Shown here piece after piece: positions 43,484-54,223 of a stretch of DNA of 64,000 nucleotides. Numbering within the stretch: the first letter of the stretch is position 1; the number at the start of each line of letters is the position of its first letter. A program made the translations under genes and the position numbers. Under the pieces are notes generated by a model. The model had not been told where the DNA came from, did no database searches, and saw only the letters and a program-made list of their open reading frames with translations. Source of the DNA: Perkinsus olseni (lineage: Eukaryota > Perkinsozoa > Perkinsida > Perkinsidae). The DNA lies in contig JABANP010000084.1 of assembly GCA_013115135.1 (NCBI GenBank), positions 62,001 to 126,000 on the forward strand. The letters are read 5' to 3'.

Positions 43484-44542
43484 ATGCGTTACACCTCCGC
43501 CCTCATCGCCGCCACCTTTTCCGCATTCTTTAGTGAAGCAGTTCGTTACGACTCGACTAATAGTCCTGTTACTTGGGATGGGGAGTATCTGGCTACTTAC
43601 GCATGGAATCAGTCTTACTATGCAGCGTCACCCGACCCCACCTTCATTGACTTCTTCGGGTCCCCCCAAGCGGCGAAGTACAACCGCGGTGATGTGTACC
43701 TCAACGTGGCCGATACCTCCAACGCGGGGCAGCTTGCTAATCCCCAAGGATTGGCCCGGCTCATCCTCGACTTCCGCGAGGCTAGCGGCAGCGATGCTAG
43801 GTTCTGGCTGTTCTATGCTGGTGGCGGCGGCAATGATAAAAAGTGGGCCCCCGACTTCGTTCGTGTGTTCAAGGAGTTCATTCTCCAGTGCGGACATTCC
43901 GAGATGGGTCGCCTCGGTCTCAGCTTCAATGTTGAGCTTGGCCTTGATACGTGGTTCGAGATATTCCATAAAGTTGACAACATCAGGAACATCTCGAAAA
44001 TCAAGGTTCACGACATAAAGGTTGATGTGACGTTGAACTATCGCAATCCAGATACGACTCTGGTGGACCGGATCATGTACAAGTCCGATCACGTAACCGT
44101 GACCACCTTCAGCAACACTTATGAGGGCCTCCGCGACATGTTCAAGACTTTCCTCCTCGACACGTGTCCTCAATGCAACACCGACTACTACTGCAACTAT
44201 AAAGCTCAGATAACCTTCATGGCCGAGGGCAACTGTGAAACGAAGACGTTACCGTGCAGTGAATCGTCAATGTGCGCTTATTACAGCTCCTGCCCTGAGG
44301 ATCCCAATGGTGGCATCGGCTACGCATATGACCAGCTCACGAAGGCCTTCAACTATATCCCCGGTAACATTCTTCCCCAGTATAAATTCGATCACTTCTT
44401 CAAGCCTGGCGACACGCACTTCGGTCTCAACTTCTTCGAATGGACTGTTTGTTACTACGGCTACGAGTCGTGGTATGAGATTGATCTACCAAAGTGTGGC
44501 TGTGGTTACTTCCCTGCTTCGCAGAAGTGTCGTGATGGTTAG
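43484..44542 (+). CDS. Secreted protein, lineage-specific family, copy 1
   Basis: Single-exon ORF of 352 residues from ATG 43484. A signal peptide (MRYTSALIAATFSAFFSEAV) is followed by a globular domain with alternating strands and helices: YLATYAWNQSYY, DVYLNVADTSNAGQLANPQG, RFWLFYAGGG, KKWAPDFVRVFKEFI, VDVTLNYRNPD, DHVTVTTFSNTYEGLRDMFK, and a Cys-rich C-terminal third (CPQCNTDYYC, LPCSESSMCAYYSSC, CGCGYFPASQKC). The repeated beta-alpha pattern would fit a TIM-barrel-like fold, which is inference. Not recognised as a known enzyme family. It lacks introns, unlike most neighbours. Copy 2 (48071) is very similar and copy 3 (53191) more distant. Confidence 0.8.
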   Translation: MRYTSALIAATFSAFFSEAVRYDSTNSPVTWDGEYLATYAWNQSYYAASPDPTFIDFFGSPQAAKYNRGDVYLNVADTSNAGQLANPQGLARLILDFREASGSDARFWLFYAGGGGNDKKWAPDFVRVFKEFILQCGHSEMGRLGLSFNVELGLDTWFEIFHKVDNIRNISKIKVHDIKVDVTLNYRNPDTTLVDRIMYKSDHVTVTTFSNTYEGLRDMFKTFLLDTCPQCNTDYYCNYKAQITFMAEGNCETKTLPCSESSMCAYYSSCPEDPNGGIGYAYDQLTKAFNYIPGNILPQYKFDHFFKPGDTHFGLNFFEWTVCYYGYESWYEIDLPKCGCGYFPASQKCRDG

Positions 44543-44738
44543 TGTTCATATTTTTATGTATTAAGTCACAGTACATCGTACTCTTGGTCGAGTCCACAGG
44601 TCAAGTTTTTCTCGAATCAGATTTATTTTATTTTTCAGGAGAGAGGCCTCTAAGAATCATAGCATGATCGAGGGTCAGATGCTGTGCGAGGTGCGTGCCG
44701 TCGAGGGAGGCAGGAGTGTGATGCGATCCCCAAATTTC

Positions 44739-44773
44739 GTCTCATCGGTTAGAGTCCGTGCTCTGGATGAGAC
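44739..44773 (+). other. 3' hairpin conserved between copies 1 and 2
   Basis: GTCTCATC (44739-44746) pairs with GATGAGAC (44766-44773). An inner AGAG/CTCT pairing lies in the loop. About 200 bp after the ORF, possibly in the 3' UTR. Confidence 0.5.
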
Positions 44774-44984
44774 ACAGGTTACCAATTTTTAGCCGAATCC
44801 AACTTAATAAGCAACCTCAAGGTTGTCACTCGATTCAGTCTTGAGTTAGTTACCATCTGGAACTATCCTCTGTCTGCTACGCTGCCATACGGGTAGCCCA
44901 GAACTCTGTGGGTGACTTGACTGGGCGCCTTCGCGCTACATCCCTTTGGATCGTATAGAGTTTCGCTGCCTCTCGAACGATGAA

Positions 44985-45330
44985 ACCTCTGGTCTCCGAG
45001 ATGGGGCTAAGCGCGGCACGCTAACGTCGAAAAGGTCGACAGGACCTCATGACGGCAGCGAGGGTAACGCGAAGGCAAACTATGCCGAGGCCGATAGTAA
45101 TGCTGCAAGTGGCAATCACGGTTCGGCAGGCACAAGTTGCCTCTCGAAGACCTCGGTTAAAAAGAGGGAGGGAGCGTCGGGAGAACGACGGTCAGCTATC
45201 GAACCGTTCACAGCCGGGACACTAGGTGTCCCGCTGTGCGCACAATATAACACGGCATCTCTCCGCGCCGGTTTTTCACCTAGATGAACTACTCGTTTAT
45301 CCGCTGAAGTATGTGAAACGGTCTCACTGG
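44985..45330 (+). mobile_element. Insertion present only in duplication copy 1
   Basis: Copy 2 runs directly from GAACGAGTAAGTGAAACC to GTGTAGATGCGG. Copy 1 has about 340 extra bases at this point, bounded by GAAACC and GAAAC/GGAACC short repeats that may be target-site duplication remnants. The insert is stop-free for 113 codons in one plus frame, Ser/Ala/Gly/Lys-rich, and contains a perfect palindrome GGGACAC-TAG-GTGTCCC (45216-45232). It could be a small non-autonomous element, or copy 2 could have lost it. Confidence 0.45.
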
Positions 45331-45625
45331 AACCGTGTAGATGCGGGGCGGGCGCTCCAACACCCCGTGTGGTCATACCTCCTCCCCGCTCAGTAGAGTT
45401 TATCTGATGCTCAGAATCGATTTTAGAATTGATTTTTACACGTAAAATGCGGTCCCAGAGTCGATTATGAGTTTCGGAATTGGTTTATCGAACGATCCCC
45501 CGAAGATTCTTGAAGCTCACCCTGAGGTGAGGGAAATCCTCATCATTGTTTGTGATGACGAAGCTGTGGTAACTGCTCTATACACCTTCCTTATATGATA
45601 TAAGTTATATCCGGGAACATCCGCA

Positions 45626-45651
45626 CAGCTCGAGCTGTTACAGCTCGAGCT
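45626..45651. repeat. Duplicated palindrome CAGCTCGAGCTG
   Basis: A perfect 12-bp palindrome at 45626-45637 is followed after TTA by CAGCTCGAGCT at 45641-45651. An AT-rich palindromic stretch (about 45588-45610) lies just upstream. Confidence 0.7.
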
Positions 45652-45659
45652 ATAGTAGC

Positions 45660-47469
45660 CTCCGTTTCCCTCGGCCTTCATTGCGGGCCGCAATTTGCGG
45701 CTTCTCTTGTGTCTAATGTGCCTGCTCCTGGAGGGAAAATCCCCGCTGTCTGGAAGGGTACCGTCGCTTCTCTGCTGAACGCCGCCAGAACCACTAAAAT
45801 GGCATGATGGGGAGAATGCGTGGTTGACACGCAGTCCTCCCCAAGGTTCAAATCTTGATGGGAGCACCTCGGTGCGTCAAGCGGGCCTGCAGTCCAATCA
45901 CCCCCCGGCAGGTAGGTGGCCCGGGCAACACCGTCTCACGACAAGGTCGGCTGGACTATAGCCCTGGTACTGGGCGGACGTCGTCCGCCGGACGATCACA
46001 CCTGGCCGAAATGAAAAAAAGCCGCCAGAGTCGAAGCGGCAGATCAGCTCGAAGTTCAGATCGCCAGGGCTAATAGGGATCTTGCGGCAAGATTCTTGCC
46101 GAATCATTGACTCCGGTGGGTAGCAAGTCTACTAGCTACAGGCGCAAGAAGTCTAAGCTTCTTACAGCATCGATGAAGATTACCCAGGCCACCAAGCCTG
46201 GAGACAAAGGTCCACCGGTGAGCTTGGTTCCGCCACAGAAGATGTATGACTGTTTATGTTTGAACATGACTGCCTCTGTCGACTTCACCAAGTTAGTGTC
46301 ACAGACCTCAGACTTATCATGTGCTGGACCGGAGGGCGTCCTCGTTGAAGATTTGGGAGGGCGCCCTATACTGACCAAATCCACGCCTACATCCCAAAAG
46401 CCGACAAGCAGCAACTTCAGTGCGAAGTAGTGCCGTGTGTTCTGGTGGTCTGCCATTGCTCTGGTGTGACAGCAGAGCTGTCGGTATAAGAAGCGCTTCA
46501 CACGAAAGACGGTTCTGATGAGCAGAAGATCTAGACGGCGGCCTCGCGAACGTCGAGCCCAACGCCCAAGCGGTAACCAGTGTAACTATTCTGAATCTTC
46601 TCCACTGGAAAATCTCCAGTACTTCCACAAGGCACTGCGGTATGCGTCGGAGTACATTGTACTCAGTACAACTGGTCTACTGCTGTTGCAGGCGATCGTA
46701 ACATTCGTATGGCCGTCGAAGAAGCTTGCCGCGGTGGAACCCGGACGCTTGCTGACTGCTACCATAATCTCGATACGTGTTCAGCCAAAGCTCCCGAGAC
46801 TGCTAGTCTGTCGATGAACTCCGTCCGCTTCAGTCGGCCCGGGTATCCATCAGGTGCCCTCATTGCCTTCTGTCGGGGTATGCCACTCTTACTCGGGCGG
46901 TGGAGCGGGACACAAACTTTGGTTGACAGCTACCTCAGGTAGCCTACCTACGAGACGCATCTGTTCTAGCCTCACGACTCGCGCAATAAATTTCCAAGGT
47001 AAGGGCAGCACCCCGGAATGGGTAAACCCGGAGTTTGGGACTCTTGTGGTCCGTCCGGCTTCGTTGCGTTTGTCTTCGCACGGATGCTTCCCTCTTACTT
47101 CAGAGGCGGGGGCGATTTGACGGGCTTTGGATTGTGTACCTGCTGTGCGTAGCCAAACGCGGGAACTGTTGGCGTGAGGCCACAGGAAGGGCAGTCAGTG
47201 TCTCCCCTTGTTGCCCGCATTGCCTTCAGGTTCGTCGCGGCCACCGTCCCGACCCCCAAGCCCCGTAGTCAGTGGTTCCACTCGGGGGAATCAGCCTTGC
47301 ACGCATGCACAAGACGATTGGCGTATAATAGTAACTCGTTCCAATAGGAACCTCTTCCGTGGTTTCTTCCAACGTCCGCTCCTGGGCCCACCATGCCCTC
47401 GTGGCGGCATGTGTGCATTTGAGTTTAAAAGAGTGTGTGCAGTACTCGTGGCGCCATCGCCGGCCTAGT
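45660..47469. other. Between duplication copies, no firm gene
   Basis: Plus-strand frames at 46107-46430 (Lys-rich start, then SLVPPQKMYDCLCLNMTASV) and 46518-46817 (Arg-rich start, one hydrophobic helix EYIVLSTTGLLLLQAIVTFV) could be exons but show no family and no clear splice chain. Confidence 0.35.
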
Positions 47470-48070
47470 TGGACTCAAAGCTGATATCGACTAGCGCTAG
47501 ACGGTCACCGCTTAGCGGTGAAAGTGATATCCGCTTCTTCGTGACGAAGGCGTTGCTCTATGGCAACACTGCGTCCTCCACACGCACCTCATGATCAAAT
47601 ACAATCGCGCTGGTACATTTCTGTCGAGGACACAAATCGATCTCAACAGATTGAGGACGAATTGGCGGGCCGTGAGGTTGGCCGGAATCGCGAATTCTCC
47701 GTAGCTCGGCGCATTTGCGGGGGGACAGCTCCATGAACAGCCGCCCCATCGTGTACCATCCGCAACCCCTACTCCGCTGAGGGTCGAACGCAGAGACGAC
47801 AACAGTCTGGCGATACGTGACAGGGATACTGCCTGGCGTCAGCCTGACTAGCGTTGGGAGATCAGAGAAAGCTCAAACCGTTCCTGTCTAGTATCCGGTC
47901 ACGTCGCGACATTCAGTGTTTACGCGCGTTGCTTCCTGTACGCGCTCGCAGCTTAATTCATTGAAAATCTTCGGTAGTTTCTGCAGTCTGTCGTTCCTTG
48001 AAGAGTCTTCGGGGTCTCTCTCGTAGCTGTATCTTCAACTTCAGCTCGTTCAAGTGGTAATCAGCAATCA

Positions 48071-49138
48071 ATGCATTACACCTTCGCCCTCATCGCCGCC
48101 ACTTCTTCCTCGTTCGTTAGCGAAGCATTCCGTCACAACTCGACTTATAGTCCTGTTACTCGGCGTATGATGAATACTGATGAGTATCTGGCTACGTACG
48201 TATGGAATCAGGCTTACTACGCAGGCCACGACCCCACCTTCATTGACTTCTTCGAGTCGCCCGAGGCGGAGAAGTACAACCGCGGTGATGTGTACCTCAA
48301 CGTGGCCGATGCCTCCAACGCGGGGCAGCTTGCTAATCCGCGAGGGTTGGCCCGGCTCATCCTCGACTTCCGCGAGGCTAGCGGCAGCGATGCTAGGTTC
48401 TGGCTGTTCTATGCTGGTGGCGACGGCGATGATAAAAAGTGGGCGCCCGACTTCGTCCGTGTGTTCAAGGAGTTCATTCTCCGGTACGGACGTTCCGAGA
48501 TGGGTCGCCTCGGTCTCAGCTTCAATGTTGGGCTTGATCGTAAAACGTGGTGTGAGATATTTGATGAGGTTGACAACATCAGGGACATCTCGAAAATCAA
48601 GGTTCACGACATAAAGGTTGATGTGACGTTGAACTACCGCAATCCAGATAAGATTTTGGTAGACAAGATCATGTACAGGTCCGATCATGTGACTGTTGAG
48701 ACCTTCAACAACACGTATGAGGGCCTCCGCGACATGTTCAAGACTTTCCTCCACCACACGTGTCCTCAATGCAACACCGACTACTACCGCAACTATAAAG
48801 CTCAGATCACCTTCTTGGCCGAGGGCGACTGTGACACGAAGGCATTACCGTGCAGTGAAACGTCAATGTGCGCTTTTTACAGCTCCTGCCCTGAGGATCC
48901 CAATGGTGGCATCCGCTACGCCTATGACCAACTCACGAAGGCCTTCAACTATATCCCCGGTAACATTCTTCCCCAGTATAGGTTCGATCACTTCTTCAAA
49001 CCTGGCGACACTCATTTCGGTCTCAACTTCTTCGAATGGACTGTTTGCTACTACGGCTACGAGTCCTGGTACGAGATTGATCTACCTAGGTGTGGCTGTG
49101 ATTACTTCCCTGCTTCGCAGAAGTGTCGTAATAGTTAA
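48071..49138 (+). CDS. Secreted protein, lineage-specific family, copy 2
   Basis: Single-exon ORF of 355 residues with signal peptide MHYTFALIAATSSSFVSEAF. Nearly collinear with copy 1, with the same Cys pattern (CPQCNTDYY, LPCSETSMCAFYSSC, CGCDYFPASQKC). Differences cluster in the segment after the signal peptide (three extra residues) and in charged surface positions, as in a recently duplicated gene under diversifying or relaxed constraint. Function unknown; likely secreted or surface-delivered. Confidence 0.8.
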   Translation: MHYTFALIAATSSSFVSEAFRHNSTYSPVTRRMMNTDEYLATYVWNQAYYAGHDPTFIDFFESPEAEKYNRGDVYLNVADASNAGQLANPRGLARLILDFREASGSDARFWLFYAGGDGDDKKWAPDFVRVFKEFILRYGRSEMGRLGLSFNVGLDRKTWCEIFDEVDNIRDISKIKVHDIKVDVTLNYRNPDKILVDKIMYRSDHVTVETFNNTYEGLRDMFKTFLHHTCPQCNTDYYRNYKAQITFLAEGDCDTKALPCSETSMCAFYSSCPEDPNGGIRYAYDQLTKAFNYIPGNILPQYRFDHFFKPGDTHFGLNFFEWTVCYYGYESWYEIDLPRCGCDYFPASQKCRNS

Positions 49139-49338
49139 TGTTTATATCTCAATGTCCTAGTCACAATATGTAGAACCCATGGTTAATCGGGTCCACAGGT
49201 CAAGTTTTTCTCGAAACATCGTTTTTTCCTATCCCCAGGAGAGGGGCTTTGTAGAATCATAGCATGGTCGAGGGACACATGCTGTGTGAGGTACGCTTTG
49301 TTGTGTGAGGCAGGGCTGTGATGCGATCCCCAAATTTT

Positions 49339-49373
49339 GTCTCATCGGTTAGAGCCCGTGCTTTGGATGAGAC
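49339..49373 (+). other. 3' hairpin, copy 2
   Basis: The same outer stem GTCTCATC/GATGAGAC as in copy 1. Two loop bases differ, but the inner AGAG pairing is kept by a G-U wobble (CTTT in place of CTCT). Confidence 0.5.
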
Positions 49374-49802
49374 ACAGCCTGTGTCACACAGGTTACCACT
49401 TCTCAACTATTTTTCACTTAAGAAGCAACCTTAATATTGTCACTGGATTCAGTCTTGAGTTAGTTACCCTCTCGAACTCTTTTATCTGTCGGCTCCGCTG
49501 CCATACGGGTAGATCACAGCTCTGTGGGCGGTTTGAGTGACCGTGCTACAGCCCTGGCTGAACAGCTAGCGAGTTTCGCTGCCTCTTGAACGAGTAAGTG
49601 AAACCGTGTAGATGCGGGCGGGCGCTCCGACACCTTGTGTGGGCATACCTCCTCCCCGCTCAGTAGAGTTTATCTGATGCTCGGAATCGATTTTAGAATT
49701 AATTTTTACACGTAAAATGCGGTCCCAGAGTCGATTATGAGTTTCGGAATTGGTTGATCGAACGATCCCTTCGAGTTTATTATCTCCCTCGACCTCGCAA
49801 GA

Positions 49803-49855
49803 TCCGGTAAGTTGGTGGGACCTCTTCCCGGAAGAGGTCCCACTAACTTACCGGA
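49803..49855. repeat. 53-bp near-perfect palindrome
   Basis: Arms of 26 bp (49803-49828 and 49830-49855) around a single central C. Only one position differs, and that would be a G-U pair in plus-strand RNA. The arms contain GGTAAGTT and GGGACCTCTTCC. It lies about 30 bp after the end of duplication copy 2. Confidence 0.9.
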
Positions 49856-50211
49856 AGAGTCTTCCGCGTGCCGCTCCCGTAGCCTCTGTACTTGCCTTCC
49901 CTCATCGCGGTGGGGAAGCGTACTACCAGCCGTAAGTCGTCACTGTCCCTGCTGAGTCGGTTCTCGAGGGGCAGGCAACGGTTGTCGAACGCGACTCTTA
50001 CGCTGTAGCCTTCGTCCCCTATATGGGTGTCCATCAGTCACACCTCGCGTCTTGGTGCATTCAACGCCACAACGAGGTTAGTCGTGACGTGGCACGCTCC
50101 CGTCAGCTCTGACGCTTCTCAGGATCCTCTCGCACTACCAGTCGTCCACCGGAGTCCACCTTCTGTCCAGAAGGCCCTCGAAGATAGCTCAAGTAACATG
50201 GCCGTGTCGAT

Positions 50212-50991
50212 ATGTCCGACAAGGTTCTAGGTGTTCCGACAAGAGAAGCAAGATTCGAGGAGATTTCCGAAGGCACTCCTCAGAACAGCGAGGTGGGGTT
50301 TATCGGACTCTGTGAGCTTGGTTCTGGTCAACCGGACTGATTCAGTTGGCCACATGGTTTTCGACTCGTGACGAACTAATTGTCCTGGCAGCTCTTTTCA
50401 AGGAAGTTCATTGTCGATTCCCTTCAAGGTTCCGAGCGAGGGGCGATCAATACCGATCGCTGCCGACTTGTTCAACTTCCACGAGAGTACTCCGCTCAGT
50501 CGGGAATCTGAGGATTCGACGACCACCATAGACCCCGTCATTTCCTCTGAAATCATCGACGACCAGCGCGATGATGATGAGGGCGCATCTGTTCCAGTCA
50601 AGGACTCTAGCTACGTGTATGACTTCGAGAGTAGCAGCTGCGAAGCCGATATTGATAGAAGCTGTAGCGAAGACAGCATTGATATTAACGCACTCGAGGA
50701 GAATGAAGCCCGAGAGAGTCTCGCCATTCACGAGGTTCAACCTAAGATTCCGCTGAATGAGTCCTCCCAAGCGAGACACATTCCTTTGGGTAAAAGTGTT
50801 CACGGTGATGACGTGGCCGAGACGAGATACCCAAGCGATAATGAGAGAACACTCCAAGGTGCTTCACGAAGTACGTCAACTTGTGCGAGGTTTCCACTTC
50901 AGATGACTTTACCGCTCCCCTCCCTCTCGATGGCATGGCCAAGCCGCATTGCGGGAAGCCGAAGCGTCAGCGTCGTCGAGGGAGGAGATGA
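50212..50991 (+). CDS. Acidic, Ser-rich probable nuclear protein
   Basis: ATG 50212 gives MSDKVLGVPTREARFEEISE; after an intron whose acceptor I could not fix (about 50320-50405), a long exon reads RSIPIAADLFNFHESTPLSR and an Asp/Glu/Ser-rich body. A 44-nt intron (GTGCTTC...TTCAG, near 50860-50903) joins TLQ to DDFTAPLPLDGMAKPHCGKP, and the protein ends in the basic KPKRQRRRGRR at TGA 50989. The acidic body with terminal nuclear-type signal suggests a nuclear protein. No family recognised. Confidence 0.5.
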
Positions 50992-53190
50992 TTGTTGCCT
51001 ATCATGTTACTTGATGAAGCATGTTGTTACTGCACTGTCATTGCACAGTACGCAGTTGAAGTCTACGTGGAGTTTGTAGTCAGTCAAACTCTCGACGGGA
51101 TTTTTACAGCAATCGCTTTGACACTCCCTAAAGAGGTATCCTTTGCGCTTTCAACCAGCTTACTCGAGTTCTCTTCTATGTTCGCAACCAAATTCCGTCT
51201 GAGGAGGGACACGACTCTCTCTTCCGTTCCCCCTTTACACGCTACTACGCCCTGATTGCTGCGTAGAAGGTCACCACAGTTCAAGTTCATGTTTCACTGA
51301 GTCATCCAGTGTACTGCCACCTGCCTTTTTTCTAATCTTATCTTGTGGGTCGAGGGGACTCAGCCAGATTGCGCAGCTGTTCGCTATTTCCCTCGTCTAA
51401 TTCCCGAGTAGACATTGATGATACTTCGCCTCTTACCTCCCTCAACGCCATAATGAGCATCCACTGCGACATACAGTTAGTCGTGATGATCATGCTCACT
51501 CGCGCCAGTTAACGTCCGGAAGGAGTTATCCTTGAAAATGGTTCCGCCAGTCCACTCAGCGGCTAAGAGGCCAGGGCTTCTGCCGCGGGCCAAGGTCTTC
51601 CTGTAAATAACTCTTGTGCTGCTGGTTGGAGGGGGAAGTCGAAAGACTGTTCAGGGTTTAACGATACCTCTGCTACCCATCGGCCTCAACCCGAACGTTT
51701 GTTGCGCAAGGAACCTTGATCAGCTTGGCGCTAGTAGACGATGAGTTTATTGAGCCGGAAGCGTTGGGTTGGACTACATCAGTTACAATTACTCATCATG
51801 CGCCGATCGTCCTGTGTATGCGTGCATAGCTGATTCCCCTCGAGAGAGTAAGCTTAGGAAGGTAGAAGACTTTTCACTCCTTCTCGCCTTGAGTTGACTA
51901 TGAGCAACAACGGAGAAGCAGCAGTTGCTGATCCAGTATAATCCCGTTACTCAGTTCGCGCGCCGTGGTGTAGCGTGCGGCGGATCTAGTAGGAAGTACG
52001 CAGAACGCGTCCGGAAGAGCAATCGAATAGGATTACGCCTTGACTGAGCGAATCTGAGTCGACGCCTTTGAGAATGAGTAAATAATCAGGCTAATTCCGT
52101 GATATACTCTTCAGCCGAGTGCACAGTCGGCGCATTTACTCGGGCTCGCCCTGCGAATCTGTTATATGGAGCCGTTATAGGCTTAGCATAAGTGATTAAG
52201 CTACTGAGTCTTGCTGCTTTGATGTTTCTTATGTATGATAATGCTGAGGGCTGAGAATGGTATCCTTAGTGTTGTCTCCACAGTTGCGCTGCTTTGCCAT
52301 TAGCTATGCTGCCTACACAGTTGCACGCATACTCAAGGCTTTCTTGGCGCCTCCCTTCACTTTTGTGTTAGAGTCAACTGAGGCTCGTAACAAATCAGGA
52401 TCCGCGTACCGGCCCTGCACGTATGCGCACTGACGTTCCGAGACACTGTCCGGGACCCGACACGTGGCTAGGGTAGATGAAGTTCAAATACATGCTAACT
52501 GACTCCCTCCCCCACTCTTCACGACGCTTTCTTTGTGCCTTGAATTTAACTCTCGAGACTCGGTCAATGGTGGCGAACCTGCGATGAGTTGTTTTCGACC
52601 TGTTGCTGTCACGCGCGTACGTTTTCTCGTGGCGCAGACACTGCTCCATGGCATCACTGCGTGCTGCTACTCGTCCCGCGTATTTCGGTCGAACTAACGC
52701 AGCGCTGCCGCGATTTTACAACAGTATCACGTTATTACAACTGCACAACCTCATTGCTAACGATTTTCACAACTGCGGGTCGATGTGGTCTCGTAACTTT
52801 TACTCAACTTACGTGATTTCCAGGGACAGCTCCACGAAGGGCCGCTGAAGTTGGAGATTTTCTTGTCTTGTACTGCGTTGAAAACAAATCGCCGGCCGAA
52901 AAGTGGTCTACGTGTAAAAGAGGTGCAGGAGACTGTTTTACACCGGTGGATTTGGGCATCGGATCTCAGAAGAGCTCGAATTACACCGGTTGACCATCCA
53001 GTCACGGCGGGACAACTCAGTGTACATGCGTTCTGCCTGCTGTACGCATGCGCATAGCTGAGAAGCCCCGCGGAAGCTTCAGAGAACCTGCAACTGGTTT
53101 CTTCTTAACGAACATTACGACGCTCAGGCAACTCTCCAAGGCTGTTGCGATAAGTCCCGTCTATTTTCAGTTCATATTCTAGCTTCTTGA
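50992..53190. other. Intergenic, no recognisable gene
   Basis: Only short frames. From about 52600 the sequence weakly resembles the leaders of duplication copies 1 and 2 (GACACTGCTCCATGGCATCACTGCGTG-like block), so it is probably the upstream region of secreted copy 3. Confidence 0.5.
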
Positions 53191-54223
53191 ATGCTTTACG
53201 CTTCAATCGCCGCTGCACTCTCGTTCGTTGCCGCCGCCGAGGCCCACTGTATGGCTTCCTACGTATGGCAACAAGACTACTGGACGGGTAAGGACTCGTC
53301 CTACGATGACTTCTACAAGGCACTCCGCAAGGACCACAAGTATGATGATTACGATTGTGGTGATCTCTACGTCAACGTAGCCGATGGCTCCAATCAGGGG
53401 CACCTTGCTCACCCCGACAGACTGGCCAAATTCATGGAAGACTACTACAAGCACAACAGCAAAGGAAGAGTCAACCTGTTCTACGCTGGTGGTGCCAAGG
53501 GTTATGATGACAAGAAGTGGGCACCCGAGTATGTGAAGACGTACAAGGAGTTCGTCTACAAGTATGGCCCCAAGTACCACTGGGGACCCATCGGTATCAG
53601 CTTCGTTGACGTCGAGCTTGACGAGCATGCATGGAAGGATATTTTCGATCACACTGATGAGATGAAACACTATCTTTACAAGCATTATAAGTACGACATT
53701 TATGTTGATGTGCACTTCTACTACAACTACCACTACAAGCACCTGGTTGAACTGTACATGAAGCGCGCTGATCACGTTAGTGTTGCCACGTACAGCAACA
53801 CTTATGAGGGTCTCATCAAACTTTACAAGTACTTCTTCGAGTATACTTTCCCTCATGCCTACGGTAAGTACTACTACAAATACAAGGCGAAGATCACCTT
53901 CGTTGGTGAGGGCAACTGCGAGAGCAAGCACTCCTGCGGTAAGACGTCCTTCTGTGCCTATTACTCCGACAAATACGATGATCCCAAGGGCGGCATTCGC
54001 TACGCTTACGACGCCTTCGAGAAGGCCGACACCTACGTTCGCCGTCATATCCTCTCAAGGAAGCAGTACGAGCATTACTTCGGAGGCTACGGCTCCAAGT
54101 ACGGCTTGAACTACTTCTATTGGGTCCAGTGCTACTACGGCAAGAGACCTCTGGTACAAGGCCGGTCTCAAGCACTGTCATAAGTACCGTTATTACTCCG
54201 ACAAGTGCAGACGTGAATACTAA
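53191..54223 (+). CDS. Secreted Tyr/Lys/His-rich protein, family copy 3, frame break near end
   Basis: Signal peptide MLYASIAAALSFVAAAEAHC, then the same layout as copies 1 and 2 (YVWQQDYW, DLYVNVADGSNQGHLAHPDR, NLFYAGGAKG, KKWAPEYVKTYKEFV, DHVSVATYSNTYEGLIKLY, KAKITFVGEGNCES, RYAYDAFEKADTYV). It has a marked excess of Lys, Tyr and His (KYYYKYKAK, FYYNYHYKH). The open frame stops at 54181. One extra base at about 54143-54147 (AAGAGACC) shifts it: reading past it gives DLWYKAGLKHC and a Cys-containing end to TAA 54221 that aligns with the other copies residue for residue. Either an assembly error or an early step of decay. Confidence 0.72.

Larger units (their letters stand above)
42930..45500 (+). 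repeat. Segmental duplication, copy 1
   Basis: About 2.5 kb that is clearly homologous to 47470-49770: the upstream leader, the whole secreted-protein ORF, the 3' hairpin and a downstream block ending near GAACGATCCC. The ORF starts are 4587 bp apart; the downstream blocks are about 4270 bp apart because copy 1 carries an extra segment of about 340 bp. Confidence 0.9.
47470..49770 (+). repeat. Segmental duplication, copy 2
   Basis: Homologous to 42930-45500 over leader, ORF, 3' hairpin and downstream block. The shared leader includes GAAAATCTTCGGTAGTT and CTGCAGTCTGTCGTTCCTTG just upstream of both ATGs, a candidate promoter or 5' UTR element. Divergence is higher at the far upstream end (about 47470-47640). 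Confidence 0.9.

Noticed and set aside
45796..45870. tRNA-like stretch with GGTTCAAATCT and a 5-bp anticodon-like hairpin
   Set aside because: No acceptor stem can be formed and the residue before the anticodon is not U.
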